64,000 nucleotides of DNA from Amycolatopsis sp. WAC 01376 (GTDB lineage: Bacteria; Actinomycetota; Actinomycetes; Mycobacteriales; Pseudonocardiaceae). The position numbers and the translations under genes are program-made. A model generated the notes under the pieces. That model worked only from the letters and a program-made list of their open reading frames with translations. It was not told where the DNA came from and searched no databases. Below, piece by piece: positions 45,895 to 54,376 of this stretch (positions are counted from its first letter, which is position 1; the number at the start of each line of letters is the position of its first letter). Where the stretch lies: NCBI RefSeq assembly GCF_003947415.1, contig NZ_QHKL01000001.1, positions 1,488,001-1,552,000 on the forward strand. Reading direction: 5' to 3'.

Positions 45895-47415
45895 TCAGGA
45901 GCGAAGGCCCGCCCAGAAGCCGCACCGGTGATCGGCGTCGTGCGCGACCGGACGGATCGCGTCCGGCGCGAGCGAAAGCACCAGCCCGGAGGGGTCCCAC
46001 CGGGGTGATCCGGCCGCGTTCGGATCACCCGTGCGCATGAAGGTGGTCCAGTACGCGATCATCTGCTCCGAAAGGCGTTTCTGCGCCGGATCCAGCGACT
46101 GTTCGACCCCGCTGAGCTCGAAGAGATAGACCAGGTCGAGGGCGTGGGCCGCGCCGTGCGGCACGGTGGGCACGTCGTTGCCGTTGACGTTGGGCGCGTT
46201 CTTGTCGTCGAACTCGTAGGCGTGCACGGACGTCCGCCGGGACAGCAGCCGGTTCCCCTCCGCCGTCGGGCAGGCCCATGACCGGTCCGTGGTGACCGTC
46301 GCCCAGGCCAGGGCGGGCGAAAGGTAGTCCCGCGACGGGTATTCGGCCGCGGCCTCGTCCGCGTGCTCGCCGAACGTCTTGCGCAGGAACTCCTGATAGC
46401 GCTCCTCGGTGATCGGCTTGAGCTTCTCGACACCGGCGATGAACGCGCGCATTTCGTCGTGGGTGCCGCCAGAAAGCACCGGTACCCGGTGAAAAGCGCC
46501 TTGTCGCACGGCTTTCGCGGGATCGTTCGGCAGCAACGGCGTGTGATAGGTCAGGTGATTGCTGAAGGACTGGTTGTCCTTCAGCAGAGCCGCGGCCGGG
46601 AGCCGACGCAGGCAGCCGATGGTGTCCGGACCCGTGCAGCCGTGGGTCGCGGCCATCGCCGCACCGTCGGCTTCGGTCTTGGAGAGCGGCGAATACGGCG
46701 TTTGTGCTTCTTGATTCGGGATCAGGCCCCCGCGCGGCCAGTCCAGCAGGCAAGAGCCGGACATGATCGCGGCCTTGTCGAACAGCCCGGCCGCGGCGGG
46801 CGAGGTGAGCAGCGCGCAGGTGCTCATCCCTCCCGAGGACTGCCCGGCCAGTGTCACGTTCCGCGGGTCGCCGCCGAACGCGGAGATGTTCCGCTGGGTC
46901 CAGCGCAGCGCCGAAAGCTGGTCCATGAGCCCGAAATCACCGGAACCCTGGAGGCCGGGAAGACCGAAGTAACCGAAGACGCCGAGCCGGTAGTTCGTCG
47001 TCACCACGACGACGTCGCCCTGGTCCGCCAGGCGTCGCGCGCCGTAGAGGCTTCCCGCGTCCATGGTGTAACCGCCGCCGTGCAGCCAGACCAGCACCGG
47101 TAGCCGACGGCTGCCCGCGTCACGCGGCACGGTGACGTTCAGGAAGAGGCAGTCCTCGGCGCTGCCCGGCAGGTACTGGGTGCAGGCGGCCCCTGGTTTC
47201 GTCGCATCGGCGACGCCCTTCCAGGGTTCGGGCGGTCGTGGAGGCTTCCATCGATCCTCACCGACGGGTGGTGCGGCGAACCTGATCCCGCTGAACGTCC
47301 GGGTCGGTCCGGAGTCCATCCCGCGGACCGGGCCGGCGTCGGTGCGCACGACCAGCGGATCCGCGGGGGAGACGATCGTGAGAAGGCCGGTGACGATGGC
47401 TAGCAGGAGATGCAT
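45895..47415 (-). CDS. Type B carboxylesterase
   Basis: 506 residues from ATG 47415 (RBS AAAGGA). Signal peptide ~1-17. Signature EDCLFLNVTVP, oxyanion VWLHGGGYTMDAG, nucleophile Ser in TLAGQSSGGMS, late GGTHDEMRAF (Glu/Asp) and HGAAHALD (His). The family hydrolyses many esters, including para-nitrobenzyl esters and lipids. It is the last gene of a three-gene minus-strand operon headed by a TetR regulator. Confidence 0.88.
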   Translation of the reverse strand: MHLLLAIVTGLLTIVSPADPLVVRTDAGPVRGMDSGPTRTFSGIRFAAPPVGEDRWKPPRPPEPWKGVADATKPGAACTQYLPGSAEDCLFLNVTVPRDAGSRRLPVLVWLHGGGYTMDAGSLYGARRLADQGDVVVVTTNYRLGVFGYFGLPGLQGSGDFGLMDQLSALRWTQRNISAFGGDPRNVTLAGQSSGGMSTCALLTSPAAAGLFDKAAIMSGSCLLDWPRGGLIPNQEAQTPYSPLSKTEADGAAMAATHGCTGPDTIGCLRRLPAAALLKDNQSFSNHLTYHTPLLPNDPAKAVRQGAFHRVPVLSGGTHDEMRAFIAGVEKLKPITEERYQEFLRKTFGEHADEAAAEYPSRDYLSPALAWATVTTDRSWACPTAEGNRLLSRRTSVHAYEFDDKNAPNVNGNDVPTVPHGAAHALDLVYLFELSGVEQSLDPAQKRLSEQMIAYWTTFMRTGDPNAAGSPRWDPSGLVLSLAPDAIRPVAHDADHRCGFWAGLRS

Positions 47416-47426
47416 GACAGGTCCTT

Positions 47427-48053
47427 TCAGTAGTCCGCGAGACGGCGCCACAGCCCCACGCGGCGGAAATAGCGGTGTTGCAGAACCTGCACGGCGACGA
47501 ACGTGACGCCGTACAGCGCGGTGCCGAGGGCGGGAACGGCGTCCACCGGCAGCGTGTACGCCAGCAGGACCCGCCCGGCGGCGTCGGCGAGCAGGCCGGC
47601 GCCCCACAGGACGGTCGCGACCCGCCACGCACGCCGGAACCACGCGTGCCGCGGCCACAGCTCGTCCCATTCGGCCGCGCGCAGGGTGTCCGAGAAGCGG
47701 CTCTTCGCGACCATCGAGCGGGCCATGCCGAACACGAGCGGCCTGGCGAACAGCAACGAGACCAGGAAACCGGCGCCGATCGCCCCGGTCACCCAACCCG
47801 CCTTCGCCAGCATGAACCGGGGACTGCCGGTGACGAACGAGGCGGCGGCGCTGATCGCGAAGATCGTCAGGACGAAGATCGCGAGCGTGTCGATCTTCCG
47901 CCACCGGATCGCCCGGTAGAGGACGAAGAGAACGGTCGGCAGGGCGCAGAGGGCGAGCGCGAACAGCGCGCTGACGCCGAAGCCGCGAAGCACGTAGTAG
48001 CCCACGACGGGCACGACGACCTCGAGCAGGACCACACCCCACTGCCTGAGCAC
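47427..48053 (-). CDS. VC0807-like membrane protein
   Basis: 208 residues from GTG 48053, six predicted membrane helices. LEVVVPVVGYYVLRGFGVSA at the N-terminus, IRWRKIDTLAIFVLTIF and FVTGSPRFMLAKAGWVTGAIGA match VC0807-type integral membrane proteins. It sits between the TetR and the esterase with 4-11 base gaps, so the three are one operon. Function unknown. Confidence 0.7.
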   Translation of the reverse strand: MLRQWGVVLLEVVVPVVGYYVLRGFGVSALFALALCALPTVLFVLYRAIRWRKIDTLAIFVLTIFAISAAASFVTGSPRFMLAKAGWVTGAIGAGFLVSLLFARPLVFGMARSMVAKSRFSDTLRAAEWDELWPRHAWFRRAWRVATVLWGAGLLADAAGRVLLAYTLPVDAVPALGTALYGVTFVAVQVLQHRYFRRVGLWRRLADY

Positions 48054-48057
48054 GGGA

Positions 48058-48648
48058 TCACTGCTTCCGGGTCGCGAGATCGAAGAGGGTCACCAGTTCG
48101 GCCGCGTAGGTGGTGAGGTCCGGTTCCGGCGTTCCGGCGAGCAGGAACACCGGGCCCTCCACCGAACGCCGGATCGTCGTCGCCATCACGTGGACGTCGA
48201 ACTCGCGGAACTCGCCCGACTCCTGGCCCCAGCGCAGGATGCGTTCGACCGGTTCCAGCGCCGCCCGCTCGTTCGCCGGGTCGTAGTCGAGGGCGCCGCC
48301 GAGGAAGATGTTCAGCAACGCGCGCATCCGGGTCGGCTGCGCAGCGGCGAATTCGAGGTTCGCCTCCAAGTACGTCCGCAGCGCCTCGCTCGCGGACGCG
48401 GGCTCGCTCATCCGCTCGGCCATGAACGCGCCGATCTCGCGGAAGACGTCTTCGAGGACCGTGCGGACGAGTTCTTCCTTGTTCGCGAAGTGGTACGAGA
48501 TGAGCCCGGTGCTCGACAGCTTCGCCTGTTTCGCGATGCGGGCGAACGACGCGCGGGTGTAGCCGAGCTCGGCGATCGTCTCGATGGCCGCGGCCACGAT
48601 CTGTGCCCGTCTCGCACTCTCGGTGAACGTCTTCGCTTTTGCTTGCAT
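48058..48648 (-). CDS. TetR-family repressor
   Basis: 196 residues from ATG 48648. N-terminal HTH: QIVAAAIETIAELGYTRASF (about 16-35) and SSTGLISYHFANKEELV, the TetR signature. C-terminal ligand pocket of 120 residues. It controls its own operon, since an inverted repeat overlaps the start codon. An in-frame upstream extension of 40 codons covers that repeat and is not likely coding. Confidence 0.85.
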   Translation of the reverse strand: MQAKAKTFTESARRAQIVAAAIETIAELGYTRASFARIAKQAKLSSTGLISYHFANKEELVRTVLEDVFREIGAFMAERMSEPASASEALRTYLEANLEFAAAQPTRMRALLNIFLGGALDYDPANERAALEPVERILRWGQESGEFREFDVHVMATTIRRSVEGPVFLLAGTPEPDLTTYAAELVTLFDLATRKQ

Positions 48649-48656
48649 GAGCAAAA
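48637..48656. promoter_or_regulatory. Putative TetR autoregulatory operator
   Basis: Inverted repeat TTTTGCT-TGCATG-AGCAAAA overlapping the tetR start codon (48646-48648). 7-bp perfect arms, size and position usual for TetR operators. A second half-site, AGCTCAGGCGAGCAAA, follows. Confidence 0.55.
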
Positions 48657-48775
48657 AATAGCTCAGGCGAGCAAATCCGTCGACCGGAAACCGCTCACCG
48701 ACCGCTCGCCGACCGGCCTCACCCGTTCGAACAAAAGTTCTAAAAATTGTCGGTACCAGGGTGTTCAATGGTCAG

Positions 48776-49552
48776 GTGAGCACTTCAACGACCGCTGTCT
48801 TCGACGTCATCGACGAGGTCATCGCCCCGCTGGCCGCCGAGGTTCCGGAGCGTCCCTCGGTGATGGAGTTCTACGATCCGCAGCTCGCCGTGCCGCCTGT
48901 GCTGGCCGACGAGGAGCCGACTCCAGGGCTCACCCTGGCCGAGGAGGTGGAGCAGTACACCCGGTTCGTGAGCGGGATGGCGACCATCGGGCTGGCCCCC
49001 GGCGGTGAGGTCACGCCCGAGGCCGTCGGGCTGTACCGGGCGCTGCGCGGCGGGTTCATCCGCGGCGTGGTGACCGGGGTGTTCCCGTCCCGCGCGGAGC
49101 CGTGGGAGGTCCGGTTCTTCGGCGACGAGGACTACACCACGGTGCTGAACAAGCTCGGCAGGCGAGCGCGGCTGCGGTCCGGTTTCCTCAGCGCGCTGCC
49201 CGGCTGGGTGTTCGACGGGCTGCCGGACCATCCGCCGGGCACCGGCGAGACCGTGCGCATCGAAACGGACGCGGGCGGGCTGATCCCGCTGCGGGCCCGC
49301 GAGGCCGTCGAGGTGATCCGTGAGGGTGCTTCGCGGCCGCGGCACGGCACGGTCCTCGTCGATCTCGCGGTGCGGAACTCCATCCTCGCCGAGTACCCGC
49401 ACGGCGCGTTCGGCCTGGTGGACAACGACCTCGGCCGGTACCAGTTCAGCTCGGCGATGGACGGCGACGGCCGCTGGACGCTCACCTGGGGCCCGGCCAG
49501 CCGGTCGACGGCCGAGCAATGGATCGTGAAGGCGGTGCAGAACCATGCGTGA
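48776..49552 (+). CDS. EspG-like ESX-associated protein, copy 1
   Basis: 258 residues from GTG 48776 (upstream GTG 48761 also in frame). It is homologous to the next gene: FYDPQLAVPPVLADEEPTPG, GLTLAEEVEQY, GLYRALRGGFIRGVVTGVF, WEVRFFGDEDYTT, FDGLPDHPPGTGET and HGAFGLVDNDLGRYQF. The layout resembles EspG proteins, the cytosolic chaperones of PE/PPE T7SS substrates (PF14011), but no ESX core gene is near. The start of the second copy overlaps by 8 bases. Assignment by eye; alternatives cannot be excluded. Confidence 0.55.
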   Translation: MSTSTTAVFDVIDEVIAPLAAEVPERPSVMEFYDPQLAVPPVLADEEPTPGLTLAEEVEQYTRFVSGMATIGLAPGGEVTPEAVGLYRALRGGFIRGVVTGVFPSRAEPWEVRFFGDEDYTTVLNKLGRRARLRSGFLSALPGWVFDGLPDHPPGTGETVRIETDAGGLIPLRAREAVEVIREGASRPRHGTVLVDLAVRNSILAEYPHGAFGLVDNDLGRYQFSSAMDGDGRWTLTWGPASRSTAEQWIVKAVQNHA

Positions 49553-50318
49553 ACCGGCGACCGTGAAGGAACTGATGAAGCGTGCCGCCGAGCCGGTGCT
49601 GCGCGCGGTGCCCGAGCGACGGAGCGTGTACCTGGGCTACGACCCGGAGATCACCGACGACGAGATCCGCCGCCTGTGCCCGTCCTACGACGGGCCGGCG
49701 GATCTCGTCACCCAGGCCGAGCGGTACGCGGCCAAGGCGGCGATGCTCGAAGAGGCCGGGCTGATGGAGAACGGCGAGATCCATCCGGCCGCGGTCCGGA
49801 TGCACGGCGTGATGCTGCGGGGTTCGGTGCGAGGCGTCCTCACCGGCGTCTTCGCGTCCGCGCCCCGCGCGGTGCGGGTCGATTGCTACGGCGACGGGCA
49901 TCAGGCGGTCGTCTGGCGGATGCGGTCGGGACGGCGGACCACGTTCAGCCTGAGCGATTTCGGCGAGCTGGGAGCCCGGGTGTTCGGCGGGCTCCCGCAC
50001 GTCCCCGCCGGCGACACCGAGCTCATGCGCATCAGGATCGACGAGCACGGCGTGCCGCTGCCCGGCCAAGACGAGGAGGTCGGCCTGGTCGGAGACACGC
50101 TGAACCGGCCGCGAACCGGGACGGCGATCCTCGATCTGGTCGCCTTCGGCGGGCTGAACGCCGAGTACCCGGACTACGGCTTCGTGATCATCGACAACGA
50201 TCTGGGGAGGTTCGTGTTGTACGCCGCCCCTTCCGAAGGGTGGCTGATGTTCGGTGGAATGGACCGCCGGGCACTGGCGGGCTGGCTGCACGAGGCGGTG
50301 GACTTGAGCCGGACGTAG
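49545..50318 (+). CDS. EspG-like ESX-associated protein, copy 2
   Basis: 257 residues, translationally coupled to copy 1 by overlap. Shared segments: YLGYDPEITDDEI, HGVMLRGSVRGVLTGVFASA, VDCYGDGHQAVVW, VFGGLPHVPAGDTELM and YGFVIIDNDLGRFVLY. The two copies arose by tandem duplication. Followed by two membrane-protein genes (22 and 13 bases apart), suggesting one operon for a membrane-linked task. Confidence 0.55.
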   Translation: MREPATVKELMKRAAEPVLRAVPERRSVYLGYDPEITDDEIRRLCPSYDGPADLVTQAERYAAKAAMLEEAGLMENGEIHPAAVRMHGVMLRGSVRGVLTGVFASAPRAVRVDCYGDGHQAVVWRMRSGRRTTFSLSDFGELGARVFGGLPHVPAGDTELMRIRIDEHGVPLPGQDEEVGLVGDTLNRPRTGTAILDLVAFGGLNAEYPDYGFVIIDNDLGRFVLYAAPSEGWLMFGGMDRRALAGWLHEAVDLSRT

Positions 50319-50339
50319 CCGTGGACGAGGGGGGCGGGC

Positions 50340-51560
50340 ATGGACCTGGACCGGCGGGCGGCCGACGCGTGGTTCCGGCGGCGAGGGCTGCCGATGGTCA
50401 TCCACCGGCGGAGGCGTGGAGCGGGCATGTTGCGCCGCTCGACGCCCGGGCTGGTGTTCCTGAGCCTGCTCGACCTGCTGCTGGCCGGGCTGCTGAAGCT
50501 GCTCGACGTCCCCGAGGACGTGCTCGCGGCCCGGATGCGCGAGAGCGGTGTCGCGTACGTCCTCGGTGTGCTGGCGTTGACGTTCGCCGTCGTCGTCGTG
50601 CCGGTGATCGCCGGTCGTCTGATGGCGAAGCTGCTCCGGGCGCTGCACCGCACGCGGGTCCGGCTGGCCGTCATGGCGGCGACGATCGGCTTTTGGCTGC
50701 TCGTCCTGCCGCTCGGCGAACGGCTCACCGGGCTGGTGTCGTGGGAGCACCCGCTCTGGGCGGCCGTCCTCGCCAATCTCGCCGCACTGGCCGTGCTGAT
50801 GCTGCTGGTCCGCATCGGCGTCGGCTCGATCCTGACCTGGGCGGCGCGGAGCGCGGTCGCGCAGGTCAGGGCGATCGGCACGCTGGCGTCGCGGGCGTTG
50901 CCGCTGCTTCTGCTGGTGGTGATGTTCAGTTTCTTCACCGCCGAGCTGTGGCAGGCCGTGGAACGGCTGACCCCCGGCCGGTTGTGGCTGGTGGTCGGCT
51001 TCCTCGTGCTGATCGGCGCGGTGTTCCTCGCGTCGATGCTGTCCGACGAGATCAAGGAGCTGAAGTCCTGGACCGTGGAACCCGGGGCGCCCGTCCTGCG
51101 CGGCACGCCGTTCGACGACGACACACCCCCGCCCGATCGGCGCGCGCTGACGAAGATCGAGCGCTTGAACATCGCCTTGGTGCTGTTCTTCGCCCAAGCG
51201 GTGCAGATCGTGGCCTTCGGGGTGCTGGTGTTCGCGTTCTTCGTCGTGTTCGGGGTGCTGATCCTCCGGCCGGAGGTCGTGACCCAGTTCGCCGGCCGCG
51301 AATCGGCGCCGGGCACCCTCCTGGGTGTCCCTCTTCCGGTGAGTTCCGCGCTCGTCAACGTCTCTGTCTTCCTCGCCGTTTTCTCCGGTCTCTACTTCGC
51401 CGCATCAACCGCGACAGATGCCCGGTACCGGCGTTCTTTCTTCGAACCCTTGTTGGAGGATGTGAAGGTCAGCCTCGCGGCGCGTGACATTTATCTGGCC
51501 CATTGGGCGGATGTGCGACGAGCCGAGGTGGTTACCCTGGAAGCAGAGGACATTCCGTAG
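50340..51560 (+). CDS. Multi-pass membrane protein
   Basis: 406 residues, start ATG 50340 after GAGGGGGG. A cytosolic head, then about 8-9 hydrophobic segments, including GVAYVLGVLALTFAVVVVPV, LLLLVVMFSFFTAELW, ALVLFFAQAVQIVAFGVLVF and NVSVFLAVFSGLYFAAST. No known family is recognised. It follows the EspG-like pair and overlaps nothing; the next gene starts 13 bases downstream. Confidence 0.7.
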   Translation: MDLDRRAADAWFRRRGLPMVIHRRRRGAGMLRRSTPGLVFLSLLDLLLAGLLKLLDVPEDVLAARMRESGVAYVLGVLALTFAVVVVPVIAGRLMAKLLRALHRTRVRLAVMAATIGFWLLVLPLGERLTGLVSWEHPLWAAVLANLAALAVLMLLVRIGVGSILTWAARSAVAQVRAIGTLASRALPLLLLVVMFSFFTAELWQAVERLTPGRLWLVVGFLVLIGAVFLASMLSDEIKELKSWTVEPGAPVLRGTPFDDDTPPPDRRALTKIERLNIALVLFFAQAVQIVAFGVLVFAFFVVFGVLILRPEVVTQFAGRESAPGTLLGVPLPVSSALVNVSVFLAVFSGLYFAASTATDARYRRSFFEPLLEDVKVSLAARDIYLAHWADVRRAEVVTLEAEDIP

Positions 51561-51573
51561 TGAGGTGGTCACC

Positions 51574-52176
51574 ATGAGCGGGAAGGGCGGAACTCCCTTC
51601 TTCGATGCCCCCGACTTCGTGAAGGGCGATGGCACTCAGGCAGATCCTCCGGGCGACAGGTTCGCCGACCCCCTGTCCGGGCTGGTCACGACCGGCACCG
51701 CGGCCCAAGCGAATCCGTCGGCCGAGGCCGACGACATCCACGTACCGATACCGGGACCGGTCCAGCACGACCCCGAAGTCGTCAGCCGGATGGTCAGCGC
51801 GGCCATGCTCGCGGACGAGCAGCCCGCCGCAAGCCCCGGCGCCGTCCGTCCGCCCACCGAGATCGTCAGCACGGTCGGTGAGCAGGGCGCTGCGCCGATC
51901 GGGATCCTGCCCCAACAGCGGACCTGGCCGACGAGGCCGTCTCAGCTGATCCGTCCGCCGCGCCGGTTGAAGCAGGAAGAGCCGGTCGAGGTCGACGAAG
52001 AGGCCGAGGTCGAAGTACGGCGTGCCAAGCGTTCCATGCAGATGCCGAGGCTCGGCAAGCCGTCGTCGAACACCGCCGGTGTGATGATCGCGGTCGCCCT
52101 CATGATCGTCTTCGCGATCCTCGCAATCCAGCTGCTGTCCAGCCTGTTCAACAGCATCACGGGGATCTTCGGGTAA
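51574..52176 (+). CDS. Acidic protein with C-terminal membrane anchor
   Basis: 200 residues. Pro/Gly/Ala-rich, low-complexity N-terminal 130 residues (AQANPSAEADDIHVPIPGPV), a charged middle (QEEPVEVDEEAEVEVRR), and one C-terminal membrane helix GVMIAVALMIVFAILAIQLL. A tail-anchored accessory of the EspG/membrane protein operon is the best guess. Unknown function. Confidence 0.65.
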   Translation: MSGKGGTPFFDAPDFVKGDGTQADPPGDRFADPLSGLVTTGTAAQANPSAEADDIHVPIPGPVQHDPEVVSRMVSAAMLADEQPAASPGAVRPPTEIVSTVGEQGAAPIGILPQQRTWPTRPSQLIRPPRRLKQEEPVEVDEEAEVEVRRAKRSMQMPRLGKPSSNTAGVMIAVALMIVFAILAIQLLSSLFNSITGIFG

Positions 52177-52202
52177 CCCGTCCGGCGCTTGCGCCGGACG
52201 GG
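52177..52202 (+). terminator. Hairpin terminator of the EspG-like operon
   Basis: CCCGTCCGGCGC (52177-52188) pairs with GCGCCGGACGGG (52191-52202) over a 2-base loop, directly after the stop codon of the tail-anchored protein. Confidence 0.75.
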
Positions 52203-52321
52203 GCCGTCCGGACGGACCTCACCCATCGGGATACCCTGGCCATACGGTCGGGGGACCCGGCGTTGACCCGGGTCGCACCTCGGCGCCGCGTGACTAGTGG
52301 GGTGGGCGTATCAGCGAGGGC

Positions 52322-54376
52322 GTGCAGTCGGTGCCCGAAGCGGGCACTGGTTCTTCGGCGGGGCGTGACGCTTCCACGATGCATCGCGTGCGGCGGGTGC
52401 TGGCGATCAAGCCGTTCCGCCGGATCTGGGGTGTCTCGTACCTGTGCAGTGTCGCGGACTGGCTGAACCTGCTGACGCTGACCGGCCTGGTCACCAAACT
52501 GACCGACAACTACGCCGCGCAGAACTTCGCGTTCGTCGGTGTCGTGCTGACATCGCTGCTGCCGGGGCTGCTGTTCGCCCCGCTCGGCGGGCTGCTCGCC
52601 GACCGGTTCGACCGGCGCAAGGTGATGGTGCTCTGCGACCTCGGCCGATGCGGGTTCCTGCTGTCGATCGCGTTCGTCGGCACGCCGTGGTGGGTGTTCG
52701 TCGGGAACTTCCTGGTCGGCTGCTGCGCGATGATGTGGATCCCGTCGAAGGACGCGGCGGTGCCGAACCTGCTGCGCCGCCCGGACCAGGTCGAGACGGC
52801 CAACCAGCTCGGCATGGTGATGACCTACGGCCTCGCGGTGATCACCGCGGCCGGGGCGAACGCCGTGCTCACCGGTAGTAACACCACGTTCCACTTCTTC
52901 CAGGGCGACGCCCAGCTCGGCATCGCGAAGGTCGCCGTCGTCATCACCGGCCTGCTGTACCTGACCAGTGCGATCGTGATCGCCACCCGGATCCCCGAGC
53001 TCTCGCTGCGTAACGTCCACTCGGTCGAGAAACCCAAGGTCAAGGCCGCGGACGAGGAGAAATTCGGCTTCCGCCAGATGATCTCCGACGGCGCCCGGTT
53101 CGTGCGGACGACGCCGTTGGTCCGCGGGTTGATGATCGGCGCGTTCGGCGCGTTCGCCGCCGGTGGCGCGGTGATCGGTTCGGCCAAGCCGTACTCGTCG
53201 AGCCTGCTCGCCGGTGACGCGGCGTTCAACCTCCTCGTGCTCGCCGTCTTCCTCGGGCTCGCCAGCGGGATGGCGGTGGCCCCGAAGCTCGCTCGGCGGC
53301 TCGCGCACGACCGGCTGTTCGGGATCTCGATCGTCGCCGCGGGCCTGTGCCTCATCGTCGTCGCGCTGTCGCCGCATCTCGCCGTTTCGCTGGTCGCCGT
53401 CGCCGCCGTCGGGGTGTGGGCCGGGACGGCGTTCCTGACCGGTGTCACGATCATCGGTTCGCGGATCGAGGACTCCATCCGCGGCCGGATCAACGCGATC
53501 TACCAGTCGCTGATGAAGATCGTGCTGTTCGGCTCGACGATCCTGGTGCCGGTGCTGATCAGCGCGGTCCAGACGACCGAGGTCGAACTGTGGGGCGGCA
53601 CGATCACGATCGACGGCACCCGGCCGGTGATGATCGGCGGCGGTGTCCTCGCGCTGATCGCCGGCATCGTCGCCTACCGGCAGATGGACGACAGGCGTGC
53701 CGAGCCGATCCTCGCCGACCTCCGCAACGCCTTGCGCCGCAGCCCGCGCCGGGTGAACGGGCTGCTGATCGCGCTCGAGGGGACGCGGGCGATCAACACC
53801 GAGACGCAGGCCGCGCGGCTGGCCGAATGGCTGCGCGGAGGCACGCGTCCGGTCGTACTGGCGGCCGACCCGGCGCTGGACGACCAACGGCTCGCGAAGT
53901 TGCTCGCCGGTGCTTCGCTGACCGGTGCGCGGGCGCAGGCGCTCGCCGCCGCCGCGGTGCGGGCGGACATCGTCGAACGGGACATCCAGCCCGCGCTCGA
54001 CGCCGGTTCGGTCGTCGTGATGGAACGGTTCGTGGACTCGCCGCTGGCGCATCTGTCGGCGGTCGCCGGGCTGGACAGCCAGGAACTCGAAGGGCTCGCC
54101 GACTGGGCGACCAACCGGCTGCGGCCGGACATCACGGTCCTGCTCGACGCCGACCCCGGCACGGTCATGCGGAAGTCGGAATCGCTGGACGCGCAGTGGC
54201 GGGTGCAGCATCTGCTCACGGAAATGGCCGCCGCCGACCCGGACCGGTACGTCGTGGTCGACGCGGACGGCACCGAGGACGAAGTGAGCGACCGCGTGCG
54301 GACCGCGATCCGCGCGGTGCTCGTCGGCAGGCTCGCCGGGCTCGCGCCGTCGGAGGAAAAGGTCGAGGTGAGATGA
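52322..54376 (+). CDS. MFS transporter fused to degenerate thymidylate kinase domain
   Basis: 684 residues. Residues ~20-460 are a 12-helix MFS module (GGLLADRFDRRKVMVLCDLG loop). Residues ~479-684 align with thymidylate kinase: GLLIALEGTRAINTETQAA corresponds to the P-loop G-x-F-I-x-F-E-G-x-D-G-x-G-K-T-T but lacks G-K-T, and VVMERFVDSPLAHLSAVAG has E-R-F for D-R-Y. The phosphate-binding Lys and the catalytic Arg/Asp sites are therefore lost, so dTMP kinase activity is unlikely. In streptomycetes an MFS-tmk fusion next to topA and holB is known. GTG 52322, GAGG upstream. Coupled to holB (ATGA). Confidence 0.85.
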   Translation: MQSVPEAGTGSSAGRDASTMHRVRRVLAIKPFRRIWGVSYLCSVADWLNLLTLTGLVTKLTDNYAAQNFAFVGVVLTSLLPGLLFAPLGGLLADRFDRRKVMVLCDLGRCGFLLSIAFVGTPWWVFVGNFLVGCCAMMWIPSKDAAVPNLLRRPDQVETANQLGMVMTYGLAVITAAGANAVLTGSNTTFHFFQGDAQLGIAKVAVVITGLLYLTSAIVIATRIPELSLRNVHSVEKPKVKAADEEKFGFRQMISDGARFVRTTPLVRGLMIGAFGAFAAGGAVIGSAKPYSSSLLAGDAAFNLLVLAVFLGLASGMAVAPKLARRLAHDRLFGISIVAAGLCLIVVALSPHLAVSLVAVAAVGVWAGTAFLTGVTIIGSRIEDSIRGRINAIYQSLMKIVLFGSTILVPVLISAVQTTEVELWGGTITIDGTRPVMIGGGVLALIAGIVAYRQMDDRRAEPILADLRNALRRSPRRVNGLLIALEGTRAINTETQAARLAEWLRGGTRPVVLAADPALDDQRLAKLLAGASLTGARAQALAAAAVRADIVERDIQPALDAGSVVVMERFVDSPLAHLSAVAGLDSQELEGLADWATNRLRPDITVLLDADPGTVMRKSESLDAQWRVQHLLTEMAAADPDRYVVVDADGTEDEVSDRVRTAIRAVLVGRLAGLAPSEEKVEVR

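Noticed and set aside
52157..54211. A long open frame antisense to the MFS-TMK gene.
   Set aside because: Same reason: Arg/Asp/Gln-rich composition produced by high GC in the third codon position of the sense gene.
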